Shown piece after piece: positions 38,675 to 54,001 of a stretch of DNA of 64,000 nucleotides. A program made the translations under genes and the position numbers. The stretch covers positions 1 through 64,000 of the forward strand of contig JABVXV010000181.1 of assembly GCA_013365325.1 (NCBI GenBank), written 5' to 3'. This stretch comes from Dipetalonema caudispina. Taxonomy: Eukaryota > Nematoda > Chromadorea > Rhabditida > Onchocercidae. Numbering within the stretch: position 1 is the stretch's first letter; each line of letters opens with the position of its first letter. The notes beneath the pieces are model-generated. The model made no database searches, was not told where the DNA came from, and worked only from the letters and a program-made list of their open reading frames with translations.

Positions 38675-41552
38675 CACATCCTATTTCTACCGACTAGCCG
38701 TAATTACCTTATCATTTCTTTAATGGTAAAAAATCAACTAACTACTGATCTAATATTGTTGGGATGTTCGGTAGTCATAAGAAATTAAATTGCTTCCACT
38801 ATAACTTCTAGAAGTTTCTAAGCATCTGCTGGGATAATTGAAACCTCCTGAAGAGATGGATTTCGTGAGATTGGAAAAATAACCCACTATTAACTGTCAT
38901 ATGCTTCCGGGAAGTTCCAGTGATATTTTCTACCATGCTTGTCTTAAAAGTCCAGATGTTTCTAAAACTCGGAAGGACATATTTTGTTCAAACCTGGATA
39001 ATCTCAAAATTTATTTAAGTCGTTCATTGCTCATTCAAAGTTATTTGATCCTCTATGTTATATCTGTTCGATCTCAGTGAAGTGCGTCTTCTACCTAAAG
39101 CTTTCATTCTTGATATCAATTTCTTTCTCATAAATCCAGAAAACAATGAATTCATCTGATAGATTTTACTGGTTTACTAATTATTTTTTAAAGATTTTTT
39201 GACCTTTCGATGTGGGTCGAGATTTCCCTTAATTCAGGAGCCCTGCAATCTTATTTAAAATTTATTAGACCTTTTTTATCTTTACCGTCCTTAATCGTTC
39301 ATTTTTTTCACATTCTAAAAGCTCTTAGATCCATATATCGAATGATTCATTTCATATTTTTTATATTTCACAGATCATTTTGAAATTTCCCATTCCTACG
39401 TTTCCATAAATGCTTTTTCACTTTGCTTTGTTTGGAGCTCTATTGATCTCCTCATCATTCCCATAAATTGTTATACTAACAGCAAAAACGCTCTATATTG
39501 TAGCTTCCAGCCAATATTCTGCTTCTTATACTTGTGGAAATTTTAAAAATTTAAATTTTGCCTCTATTTAATGGCCCAAATGACATGAAGAAAGATTCAT
39601 ATATCATTTGGGCTTCCTCTAATTCGTGTTTTTCTGCGTATATTTTTTTCAGTTTGGTCATTGTTTTTTAAACTTTCAAACCAGTAATTATTCTTGAGTG
39701 ATTGTGCTCTCTTTTAAAAACTTTTTCCATGGAAACTACCTAAACTTTCACCTTTCTCATGTGACATATAGCGTTTATCTTGTCTTCATTCATTTTACAA
39801 GAGTGTGCTCTCATCTTGCACACTTATCTCATTATTCCAGTTTTGGAATATAAAAATCAGAAAATTATCTTGCCATAAGATTTCGTTAAGCAATTCAAGT
39901 AAATGTACCAGCCACTTTATAGATGGATGGTAAAATTTCTTCATTATTATATTAACCACTCCATTATTCAAAGTAGAGAAAAATGCTACCCATAAGACAA
40001 AAATACTTTTTCCTTGTACTAGTGTACTGGTTCGCTGATACATGCTTGGATAGCCTATTCTTAACCATCATATACATGAAGATCTGTTGAAGATTGACAG
40101 GATCTAGACTAGTATTAGAGTAAATTTGTCTTCTTGAAATACTGTTTAGAAATTTTCATGTCAAGTAAGTATTTGTGAACTTGAAAGTGTCGAATGAACC
40201 AAATAAAGTTGGAGATATTACTGTTCAGGGGTGTGGTGAAAACCAGCTGTTCTATAGCAGGATTCAGAAATTGTGCGAAGAAATCGTGGAGAGATATGTA
40301 GAAATAATTTGGCTGCCGTACGATTCAGAAGTAGACTGCGGTCAATAATTAACACTTCCTTAATTTCCTTTTTTGATATGTAATTCAGGTAGAAAAGTTT
40401 GTATATAATAGAAGTAAGATTTACTTTTTCTCTCCTGTTTTCACCACAAAGATATGTGGTAAGAAAGAATGAAGAAAGCAATGAACTGAGAAAAATGCTT
40501 TCTGATTTGATGTGGAATAGCATGGGTATAATATTGGAATTGATAAGAAAAGAACACACGTTAAATTAGCCAAAAATAGATTATTTTCGAGACTGATGCC
40601 TGTTATGCTTACTGGATTCCAATTATCAATTTCATGGGACTGAAATACCAGGTTATAAGGATCATATGAACTTATCATTAATAAATTCTGTTCGCATTAC
40701 TGATAAACAATTGCTCTATCTCACATTTCTACGAGTCAAAGATACACACATGAAATTTCGACATTATCGGCAAAGTAGAACATTGAGAAATCTCGATGAT
40801 ACTAAATACTTCTATCATATTGGAGAATAGTACCATAAATCAGAAGGGAAATCCTATTGAATTGAACAATTCTAAGATCACAACCCTACATCTGCCTTCA
40901 ACTATTCCAAGGTCATCGAACGACTCATATGGGACCGTAAAATAGATAAATAAGGGCCGTAATCTCTTGTTTGAAACCAAAGATCCTTCGTTGTTTTTTC
41001 GTCTATGCTGACTATATACAGTCAAGACGGAGATGGTGTCAAAGGGTGATTTAAGTGGGGAGGATTGGTAATGGTTTCACGTGATGGAACGAGTTATACA
41101 TGTGAAGATACGTGATTAGATAGGTATTTACACGTTTCTTGCTTAAGTATAGCAATCTGATAAAAAAAATCTTCGTCCATTCTCACTTGTTCTATCTTTT
41201 TTTTTTTTTTTGTTTCATATATGTGTGATTGTTTTAGATTGATGAAAATTGAGATAATTAGATTAATGATGGTTTCTGTCTGTTTGGTATGATATAATGT
41301 CTTTCTTAACTCATTTTTAGTCATTTGGTTCATGTTTAGGGCGCTTATTTCTTCTTACCTTGTATAGTGCAATAAATTTAACTTTCCCTGGATTTTTTTG
41401 ATCCCAGTTTCAGAATATAGAATGATAGAGGAAGTAAGTATAGAGCACCAGAAGGGTCGTGTGAAAACATAAAAATGCATGATTTAGATATGAAATAACG
41501 ATGTTCAGTGCTACATCAGAAATGTTTTTGATGAATAAAATGAATTTAGTAA
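38675..41552. other. Intergenic, no gene seen
   Basis: About 2.9 kb between the SDS3-like gene and vha-12. Several 60-110 codon frames occur on the minus strand, but they are hydrophobic/AT-driven, overlap one another and lack family resemblance. Confidence 0.55.
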
Positions 41553-41562
41553 GCAATTTCAG
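41553..41562 (+). promoter_or_regulatory. Probable spliced-leader acceptor of vha-12
   Basis: GCAATTTCAG ends at 41562, ten bases before the ATG at 41572, with no upstream exon that joins in frame. Confidence 0.55.
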
Positions 41563-41571
41563 AAAAAAGAA

Positions 41572-45083
<3,512 letters not shown>

Positions 45084-45486
45084 GCACCACCGATTAAGAG
45101 TTAAAAATTATTTCGAAAATGCTTTCCCTAAAAGGATGCAAAGTTTTTTTTACGACAGAGGACAGTATCTGTTACATGTTAATGTTTTTAATGATTTTAT
45201 TTCACTTCATTTATTATTATGGTTGTGATATGCGTTGGTACCGTATGGGTCGGACAATAAGATCTATCCATGCTACCATGTGGGTCTGGAAATGCAGGTT
45301 CACATGCAGTTCTGAATTGACATCAGAAAGTCTGCCGCAGCAGTAATTTACTTCTTTTTCTCCTATAAAATTGTATCCTTATGAACAATTTTATTACATA
45401 GTAAAAGATTTCCTCTTGGCGGTAGAAGATTCCTTTCTCATCACTTGTTACGAATTTCTGATTTTGTAGCATTAGTATTTATAGCA

Positions 45487-45492
45487 AATAAA
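45487..45492 (+). terminator. Candidate polyadenylation signal of vha-12
   Basis: AATAAA about 400 bases after the stop codon of vha-12, the first perfect hexamer in a plausible 3'UTR position that I noticed. Confidence 0.35.
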
Positions 45493-47379
45493 CGTTTCCA
45501 CAGATCAACTTAGAAATGTAAGTCGTAATTTTTTAGCTATTCAATGTATTGATATTACGTTCCAGTTGATTAATGCTACGACAGTCAGGATGTTTTTGCC
45601 CAACAAATTTTACGGCAATAAATTGTTAGATACATTTCGTTGAATTGCAAACGCATGTATCATATTTCCCATAACTGCTCACTAGGTTTGTTTTCATATT
45701 ACAAATCGTGGTTAAAGGTGGGTCTTCAAGCAGCAAACCTCCAGTTTTCAGGTTGTGATCTTAATCTCCTTTTTTGCATTAATCAAGGGAACCGAATTTG
45801 CTGAGCAGATATATGAGCCAGATTTATGCATCTCTTTTATCATTCCTTCAATGGGAATTCTCTAATTGCAAGATGATCTGTGATTCGACATTTCGACATG
45901 TTTTTCGCATGTTGCTAATTTAGAGTTGTGATTTATTCGTGGTATTGTGTTACTTGTAAGATGAATTAATACCAAGTTCTTGTGATATATCAATTGATTG
46001 TAGTCAATAAAGTAGTCAAGTAATTTTGTCAGATGGTTTGCACTTCGTATTTTAGTACGTACAATGTTTACCTAATCTGTAGGAGGGATAAGCACTCAAC
46101 AAAAACAATCAATAAAAATGACAGAACTACCTTCATGATAAATATGTGGCGTTATTCAACTTTTTTCATAAGAGCGAAATATCTTCCCAAACAAGTATTG
46201 TTTATGATCTACAAACTTGTTACGAAGGAATTGTAGAATTGTTTAGTTTAGATTGATTCATTGTATTAATTCTTCACTAAAAATTGGCGAAGTTCCGTAA
46301 AATTATCGATATTAAGATGATAATTTACCACAACAATACAAATTCTGGGCCACATATCCCTGATGACGTTCTCCTAATTAATGATATTTGTGTATTTCTT
46401 CAAAATAATCGAACAAATGTGTTTTTGTTATGCAGAAATTAGAAATTAGTATGGAGGAGTACCAAATTGTTTGATATACGAACAATACAGAAACAGGACA
46501 AAAAGTTCGATTTGATTTGAATCATTTTGTTTCTAATGCAATGAGCACTTTGAATCTGATCACAAGATCATTGGCGCATCTCCTAATTCCAGTTGCTGTG
46601 TTATGAACTTAGTTGCTCGTACAGGGCTTGCAGTTAGGGTATGTGATTGGAGTAATTTGAATTTTATGAAGATCAATTATGTCTGCTCAGAGCGTGTATC
46701 GCTGCAGAGCATGCTGGTTTTGAAGTATTGGTAAAAACATATCTCGCATTCTATGGTTAGATCTCTCTACTCATTTTTAACATTTCGATATTTCTCTTGA
46801 AATGAACAACTTTTACAAACTTATGTCGAAAAGTGTCACTGCTTCCATTTGGATCTCAAAATTTTCTGAATCCACCATTTCAGTTTCCAGCACAAGAGCA
46901 GAATGTTATTTTGCTGAATTTTGCAGTTCGCTACTGCTGTGGAATTTACGCAGTTTTAGATTCTTCCTTCAATTCTTTCTCGTCTTTATACAACATATCA
47001 CAACAGAACCTAATTATGAAATTTCTTACCATGAAAACATCGTTCTCTTCTCACTCTACAACTACCGCATTACAGACACTTGCTATCCCAGTGATTTTTT
47101 GTTGTATAAAGATTTATACTACTTCGGTTTCGCTTAGATCAGGTATATTGTAGTCTCGTGTTACAGACTTTCGACTGTTTTATGGTACATATAAGACTTC
47201 GTAAATGGACCAATATAAAGATGGCACAAGATGATAAGTTTTGATTGAACTTACTGTAATAGTTCGTAATACCACGATCGAATCCCGTCATTTTGTTCAA
47301 TAATTTCTTAGTTGTTTCGTTGATCATATCGCGTATAGCTACTGTCAATCAGTAGTTGTTGTCGATTTGTTTCTTCGTG
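45493..47379. other. Intergenic, no gene seen
   Basis: AT-rich sequence between vha-12 and the viral remnants. Two overlapping plus-strand frames at 46802-47153 run about 110 codons each but show no recognisable protein pattern. Confidence 0.5.
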
Positions 47380-47817
47380 TTATTCGGATGTTAACTGGTA
47401 ATTGAATTTGTATCCGAATTGTTGTTCTTCATAGTTTTTGCGCCACGTCCATGTGAGGGTTATTCTTCTGTTGAAAGCTTCCATATCGTATTTGTCTACT
47501 GTTTGTCGCTTCCACCACTGCTCTGGGATTTTGTTGCTGGTTATAACGATGGCTTTGCTTGTGAATTTGAGGAATCCGCCTATGATTTGTACCATGTGTG
47601 GTTTCGAGTCGGCTAAGTTGAAGAGTTCGGCGGGTGATAGCCATCCATAGAAGTCAACAAACCAACAAACTGTGTCGACCCGCTCCGTATTGCAAATCGA
47701 AGCACGACGTAGCGTGCGAAACATCCCTGCTAGGAGCAGGCAACCGACGCTTACGAACCCAATAACGCCGAAAAGGACGACGAGAACGAAAAAACCGACC
47801 GCGCGCCATGAAGACAT
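47380..47817 (-). CDS. Open frame: membrane segment joined to viral Rep helicase fragment
   Basis: A 145-codon uninterrupted frame. The C-terminal about 91 residues match the end of the helicase domain of a CRESS-DNA-virus (circovirus-like) replication protein, beginning at the Walker B region (FVDFYGW) and continuing through AIVITSNKIPEQWW to the natural-looking end. The N-terminal about 55 residues are not Rep: after MSSWR comes a strongly hydrophobic stretch of about 25 residues (VGFFVLVVLFGVIGFVSVG), a likely membrane helix or signal anchor. On the minus strand TTTTCTAG ends at 47830, 12 bases before the ATG, so a leader could be added by trans-splicing; an earlier out-of-frame ATG at 47822 also exists. 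Walker A and the endonuclease half are absent, so no replication activity is expected. It may be a domesticated chimera or a chance open frame. Confidence 0.6.
   Translation of the reverse strand: MSSWRAVGFFVLVVLFGVIGFVSVGCLLLAGMFRTLRRASICNTERVDTVCWFVDFYGWLSPAELFNLADSKPHMVQIIGGFLKFTSKAIVITSNKIPEQWWKRQTVDKYDMEAFNRRITLTWTWRKNYEEQQFGYKFNYQLTSE
47678..47817. other. GC-rich block in AT-rich surroundings
   Basis: About 140 bases rich in CG dinucleotides (GACGACGAG, GACCGCGCGCC) that encode the N-terminal membrane part of the chimeric frame. Composition is clearly unlike flanking DNA, suggesting a separate origin. Confidence 0.65.
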
Positions 47818-47966
47818 AACATACACTGACTAGAAAATAATATGCATAATATTAATAAGCACAAACACAGACATACAAAACCCCACCTCTGCACGTACAA
47901 TTGGCTGCATGGCTGGATGATTGGATGAAATCCACGAACTTCTGGCTGGTCACAAGTTGGTCGATT

Positions 47967-48440
47967 CTATTCACTTGTGAGTTGGTAGTTGAATTTGTAT
48001 CCAAAGTATGATTCTTCATATTGGTTGGTCCAGATCCATGTTAGTATCACTCGTCTATCGAAGGCTTTCATGTCGTATTTATCTATAGTTTGACGTTTCC
48101 ACCATTGTTCTGGGATTTCATTATTTGTTATTATTATTGCTTTGCTGTTGAATTTTATGAAACCTCCTTTTATTTGTACTAGATGAGGTTTTGAGTCAGC
48201 GAGGTTGAATAGTTCTGCTGGTGATAACCATCCGTAGAAGTCATCTAGGATTACTATTTCTTGGTTTTCTTATCCGTCCCACCATTTTTCGGTATTTCCT
48301 GTTTTGATATAATATGATTTGCTTAGTTTTGTTGCGAATGATGTTTTGCCAATTCCTGGATCGCCGACTACTATATATAGTTCGGTTATTTCCTTTCTGT
48401 CTGGCGTCATATATGATTTTATTTGTCGGCTTTTCCTGAG
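47967..48440 (-). pseudogene. Endogenous CRESS-virus Rep helicase fragment, interrupted
   Basis: Second Rep remnant, upstream of the chimeric frame on the same strand. It begins shortly before the helicase Walker A motif (VVGDPGIGKT near 48380), reads to WWDG, meets an in-frame TAA at 48270-48272, then continues in the same frame through a Walker B-like VILDDFYGW to a terminal TAG at 47967-47969. The HUH endonuclease half is missing. The part shared with the other copy is about 80 percent identical in protein by my codon-by-codon reading. A CTCAG acceptor-like sequence lies just upstream, at about 48436. This is an old integrated fragment, not a functional replication gene. The family call is firm; the exact virus group is not. 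Confidence 0.85.
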
Positions 48441-49085
48441 CAAAAAACAATATAAGCGAGTAAACATTATGCATTAAAATTTACAAGGAATACGAAGGAC
48501 GAACAGAATCAACTCTATTAACTTAAAAACTTTTTAGATTTGACCTAATTTCGAATTCTGCCATTTTTTAATAATTTTAAGGTTAAAAGAAAAGGTTGAT
48601 TTTCACTCTCAGTTATCTTCTTCCATAATATTATAATGGAAAGTAAGTGAAAACAAAGACAATATCGTAAGTTAACAAATGCAGGTCAAAGGGTTATTCT
48701 CGTGTAAATGGGCATTCTATCAGTCAGTTCGTTGTAGTACACGGAGGAGGTCTTGAAACGAAGTATTATATGTGAATTTTGGTATACGGTGATCGATTAG
48801 TTAGCAATAGTGCTGTTAACAATTGGTCGGGATTAGGGTATGTGTTCGTTGTGGGGTCACGTGAGTTCCCCGTGATGTGAGGACATAACTGTCAGCTTCA
48901 TTCTTGACCTCGTTACATTGATCTTATCACATTTGTGTTGTAGTATTTGTTACTGTTTGCCTAAACTAATTATAATTTTCAAAAATTCCTCAGAAGGACT
49001 GCAGGAATATTTACGCGCTCTGATTGTTAATGTTATGGATTCTTGTGTTTTTAATCAACGTAATTATCCTTTAGCCTTCAAAATT
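48441..49085. other. Upstream region of the hnRNP F/H gene
   Basis: No Rep endonuclease sequence continues here. A GACTGCAG acceptor ends at 49004 and may receive a spliced leader for the next gene; an in-frame ATG at 49035 is an alternative start. Confidence 0.5.
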
Positions 49086-52000
49086 ATGGAAGAAGCGAAA
49101 ACAGAACAGCCGGAAATGACAACAGAAGAAGTGGTAGAAGCAGAGACAAAAACGGAAATAGTAGCAGAGACGGCAGTGGAAACGGAAACAGAAGAAACTT
49201 CAGTAACGACGGTAGTAAATAAAGAAGTGGATCCCAACACCTCAAATTATATCAGGCTTCGTGGTTTACCGTTTTCGGCCAAAGAAGATGATGTTCGAGC
49301 ATTTTTAGAAGGTCAAAATCTTTCCAAAACTTGAGTTTGGGCATCTTTTAAGGAAGTTTTTCTAGATGTTGTTTTGGAAATTTCACGGATGCTCCTTATA
49401 CTTATGATACAATGGGTTTAAAAACATCTGTGTTGTGCAGTTCGTTCTGAATGATTGAGAATCAGTTCTTTGAGAAGCATCGTTGCTGTGTGTAGTGTCT
49501 CCAATTTATCTCATGCGAATTATGTAGGTACAGTACTTAAGTATTTGATTATTATCACTTCTTTTCTTCGGTAAAGTTGTAAAAATTTGTATAATCTTGT
49601 ATAGCTATAGCAGAGCTATTTGCGGTGTATTCAAGATTTCTAAAATGAATGACTTAGTTTTAGGTTTGGAAGTAAGGTCGGTAACGTTTACATTGACATC
49701 GATGGGTCGAGCGAGCGGTGAATGCTATGTTGAATTAGTGGATAAAGCTGCAGCAGAGGAAGCAAAGCGCTTTGATAAACAAGAAATGAACAATCGTTAC
49801 ATTGAAGGTCTCGTCCTATTTTTTTAATGCCTCGTTTTTAATTTCAGTTATGCTTAAAGTAACAGTATTAAAGATTTAACTTGGTATGAATTACTCTTTG
49901 ATGAAGAATGAAAGGTTCTGGATGTGAGACTTCATTCTACATTTAAAAATGTCTCAGTTTAGGTTTCAGAATGCTCGGAAAATTCCTCTCTTTCTTGTTT
50001 TGCAGTAACTGGTGGCGCAATCAGCGGAAAAACGAGTAAAGAGTGAAGCTTGAGCAAGGGAGATATTATTCGAGGTTCTCAGTTACTGAAATTTGTCTCA
50101 ATTACCCGAATATATTTTTAGTATTCAACGTAACAGAAAGTGAGGTGGTTTGGATGACGCGGCATAATGTGATTCGTAAAGGTGATCAAGATACGCCATA
50201 TAATTTTGTTGTTAGACTTCGAGGCATACCATTCAGCGCAACTAATGATGATGTGAAAGAATTCTTCAGTGGTACGTTGTTTCACAGTATTTCACAGATG
50301 TTATTCCAAAAGCATCTATTGACAGTTCTGAACTGTGAGTTCCGGAGTTTTCCAAGATAGGGTGTATAGTATTTGTCCCGACATTTTGTCGGTACACTTA
50401 TACACGGGCAAATCGCCTGCCTTCTTTTTCTTTGATTCAAGAAAGGGTACTAACAGATTTGAGGAATTAATGTCATTGAAGTTATTTCACACGTTCTGCT
50501 TTCTGGATCATCTAGTGCAGTTTTAAAGTATTGAATGTTTTGCTTTAATACGATTCGATCAGTAATTTCATATTTCTGGAAGGGAGGTGTCTCCTCATTG
50601 CTTATTTATTTGGTGGTGTAAGTATGGGATATAGGATTGGAAGTGGCAGATGTTGTCATCGACAAGGAGCTGGGGGGTCGCCCATCTGGGGAGGCATTCG
50701 TACGGTTCGCCAGCAAACAGCATGCCGAGATGGCCCTGGAACGGAACAGAAACAACATGGGTTCGAGGTATGGGCAAATAAACATCAGATAACGTGCTAA
50801 TTACCTCTTTTTAATGAAATTACGTTTTAATCAAGCAAGTGATTTGCCATCTGAATCACCGTGATGACAAAAATAATTTAGCTACAATGATACTGTTGAC
50901 AATCGAACTCTGCGTTTTAGAAGTTGTTGGCAACTGTTGGCAATTTTTTTGAGAGAAAGATATCTGCCAGTACTGACGGAGCGACACTAATGCGATTGAA
51001 TATGCTTATCTTTCCTGCAACTGTTTTGATAAAGAAAGCTGGCTTTCTCCAATAGATTTCATCCTTATCCCTAGCAGTGTTCTTTCATTAACAGTATCAT
51101 AGTAACAATATGCATATTGCTGCTTCAAATATATTTTGAAGTTTCTTAACTTTGCGAGGCAGACGAATTTTTGGTGCTTTTGGTCTCAAAAGTTTGTCAA
51201 AAAGGCTGAGAAATTCGGTTACCTGGGAAATTTCCCATTGATAAATTATTAAGACGGGCACCAGTTCTCGCTTTTTTACTTAGTTCTACAAGTTATCTTA
51301 GAGAATTCTGGAAGAAAGTCATCTTTAAAATTGGTGTGTTATTAGAATCTTTTGACACGTCATTCATTTACAGATTAAAAATAGAAATAAGCAGCAGTAA
51401 AGTAGAGACTGAAAAATAAAATTAGTGGGAAGATATAGCGTATCGTTTGGATCATATGGCATTTTCCAAAAATTTATCTAATTTCTGCTTGAATTCTCCA
51501 GATATGTGGAAGTTTTTCGAAGTTCTGGCGATGAACTGGAGAAGTCAAAGGAAGGTCATGTTGCACCACCGACATCTTTGCGAAGTCTTGCTGCTGAGCG
51601 CAGTTTTCCAGCACCGCGTTCCGAACCTATACCTCTGCGTTTCGCTACAGCGAAACTTGGTGGTATACGCCCGTATCGGTAAGTTGATTCGACTTTTGTA
51701 AAATAACGTTCTGAAAATGGAAAATAAAAATGTTATCATTAGAGAAAGTCGAGAAGTATATTCAGTGTTATCTCCTGTACTCATTGTTCTCCGTTAGTTG
51801 CTAGAACTTTCGATAGATTATATTGATGTTTTACTTATGCGCTTTAAATAAAATATTCAGATTTTGATTTTTCACAGTCCCTTCAATAGGGATGGATTTA
51901 TTTTAGAAGAGAAGAGTATGGAGGTCCCTTAAGAAATGTTAGTATGGGTCGCCCTCGTGTTGGCCCTTACGATGTGCCATACAGTCGTTATTCGCGTTTT

Positions 52001-54001
52001 CAAGACTACAATTATGAAGATGATTTTGATTGCGATGATCCAGCCAAAATTTACATGAGAGGTCAGTTTGTTAACACTTTTTTTTTAGTACTTTCACATG
52101 ACGATCATTCAAACATATTCAATCTGATTATTTGTTAAGGTCTTCCGTACAGTGCAAATGCGCTTGATATCGAAGATTTCTTCAAACCATTGAATTGTGT
52201 CGAAATTCAGCTGGGTTTCAATGAAGATCGTCGACCATCTGGTGATGCATGTGTGATTTTCGGAACGGTAGCTGAGGCACGAGATGCAATGTCCAGAAAC
52301 AAACAGTGCATCGGTAACCGGTAAGAACGTTATGAATCACGGGTTTTGCGCAATATTGATGCACATGTGCATCTGCTTAACTGAATTGATGTAAGAGAAG
52401 ATGTGGGTTACTGATCAGATGCTTAGTGAATTATGTTAGATATTTATTAGTTTGGATAACTGGGAGCACTGTAATGAAAATGGATCACGTTGATATAAAG
52501 GATGAAAAATCTTTCATCGTCAGTACACTGGTTCCTATCCCAAAATTTTTAGCACATATACTCATTTTTGTGTTCTAAGACTCTGTTATCTCGTCCTCTT
52601 ACATTTTCTTGCGATGAGTAGCTTGCATTTAATGCGAGTTGTAGGAATTTAAATCTGAGTACAGACAGTTTCACTATTTTACAGATATATTGAATTGTTT
52701 ACCGCCGCTGATGTGCCGATTACGCAAAAATATGTCATTTATCGAAGAATTGGTGGTACAGGTGACTATCCAGCTGCAGTAAGTGGAGGGAGTTCTCGTG
52801 GCCCAACAGCACTAAATCGTGTTAATTGCGGTGGTTATGATGATTGGATTGATAACGATGCTGGGAGTGGACGTTATCCAAGTGTTCAAAGCAAACCAGT
52901 TTCATTGAATCGCGTTGGATATACGACGAGTGATCCTGCTGAGGTTGGCGGAGCTGATGGATGGTCAGATGCTGATTCGGGTAGAAGCTGTAAGTTAATC
53001 AAAAACTTCAAGTCATTGTGCCTCAGCGACCAAATCAAAAGTGGGTAGAACTTCCACTGGGCTTGAAAAATTGTTTATTAGCTTCCTTTCAATTTAAGAA
53101 CGGCAGTAATTCAAATGAAGTTGCGTGTTTTCCTTAGTCAAAGTTTTTTTTCTTGGAGTAACAAGAAACACTCAGAACTTTTATTTTTGTACAGAATTAT
53201 TCATTAATTCAATTATACATATTCAAAAAATCAATTTATTAATCGTTAGATTTCTCGATCGCTTAATTATTCAATTGTTTGCTTATCTGATTAATTGTTC
53301 AAACGTTTAATCACTTAATCATCTGAGTACTTATTTATTCAACTATTTAATTAGTTTTTTAATTCTTCTACTCTTTAATTATTCGAATATTCAGTCGTTT
53401 AAGTATTTGATCATTTAAATATTTAATTATTCAAATAATTGATTAAGTTAATCAAGTATGTAATTGTTCAGGCGTTCAATTACTCAATTATTTGATTACT
53501 CAGGTATGCTTTCGCTGACCAATATCCTTAAAATGATGTTTTAATCCTGATTTGGCAAGTATTTCAGATGCGACAGGATACAGTAGTGCTACGACAGGAT
53601 ACAATGCGAGCTATGCTACAGGAGGACAGCAGGTCTGTTTGTTCTTCGGTTCTAGTCTTCATTATTGTTCTAGTCACTTATTCGAAGTACTTTTAAATGT
53701 GAGTTATATATGGAAGTTTATCACCATACATCTCTCTCTCTTTAGATTCCATTCAAAATAATGAGAAAATTTTTAGATTTTTGTGGTCACTTTTGAACTG
53801 AACATATGTGAGATAGTTCCGAAAGATTATCAATTTTATTTTAGTTATGCACTTGAACACCACTAACTTTTAGTTTCTCTGTTTTAATTCTACAAAACAG
53901 AACCAGATTTTCAGTACTATAACGATGAATATGAAGGGAAGCAGTCTTCATATGGCTATCAGTGGAGCAGTGGTGGTGGTTCGGTGAAAACCAGCTGGTA
54001 A
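49086..54001 (+). CDS. hnRNP F/H-type RNA-binding protein, three RRMs
   Basis: Splicing regulator that binds G-rich RNA through quasi-RRMs; nuclear. Ten exons close in phase: 49086-49311, 49664-49807, 50122-50271, 50635-50767, 51502-51678, 51907-52061, 52140-52320, 52685-52989, 53568-53632, 53915-54001, giving 540 residues. Residues 1-50 are Glu/Thr-rich. RRM1 (about 54-130) has YIRLRGLPFSAKEDDVRAFL, RRM2 (about 152-230) FVVRLRGIPFSATNDDVKEF, RRM3 (about 321-395) KIYMRGLPYSANALDIEDFF; each ends in the family's NRYIE or SRYVEVF type motif. The tail is rich in Gly, Ser and Tyr (TGYSSATTGYNASYATGG) and ends in VKTSW. Homologous to the C. elegans SYM-2/HRPF group, but I cannot say which member. 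The start could also be the in-frame ATG at 49035. The last exon acceptor is taken at TTTTCAG/53915. Confidence 0.92.
53205..53505. repeat. Degenerate TTAATTATTCAA repeat in an intron
   Basis: In the hnRNP F/H intron 52990-53567, short units of the form TTAATTATTCAA or TTGATTATTCAA recur about every 12-16 bases for roughly 300 bases, with much point variation. Confidence 0.75.

Noticed and set aside
38675..41552. Search for tRNA-like cloverleafs and B-box words in intergenic DNA
   Set aside because: I saw no convincing tRNA or rRNA pattern here or elsewhere by eye; a tRNAscan run would settle it.
46802..47153. Two overlapping plus-strand frames of about 110 codons
   Set aside because: They overlap each other, are low-complexity and have neither splice partners nor family resemblance.
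47419..47650. Plus-strand frames of 65-70 codons opposite the Rep remnant
   Set aside because: They are antisense shadows of the Rep helicase fragment, which is on the minus strand.
48918..49085. In-frame extension of the hnRNP first exon to the ATG at 48918
   Set aside because: A leader acceptor at 49004 interrupts it and the extension lacks the acidic composition of the following protein; 49035 remains possible.
50595..50777. 60-codon minus-strand frame opposite the hnRNP F/H second RRM
   Set aside because: It is the shadow of a coding exon (50635-50767) whose plus-strand protein matches an RRM exactly.
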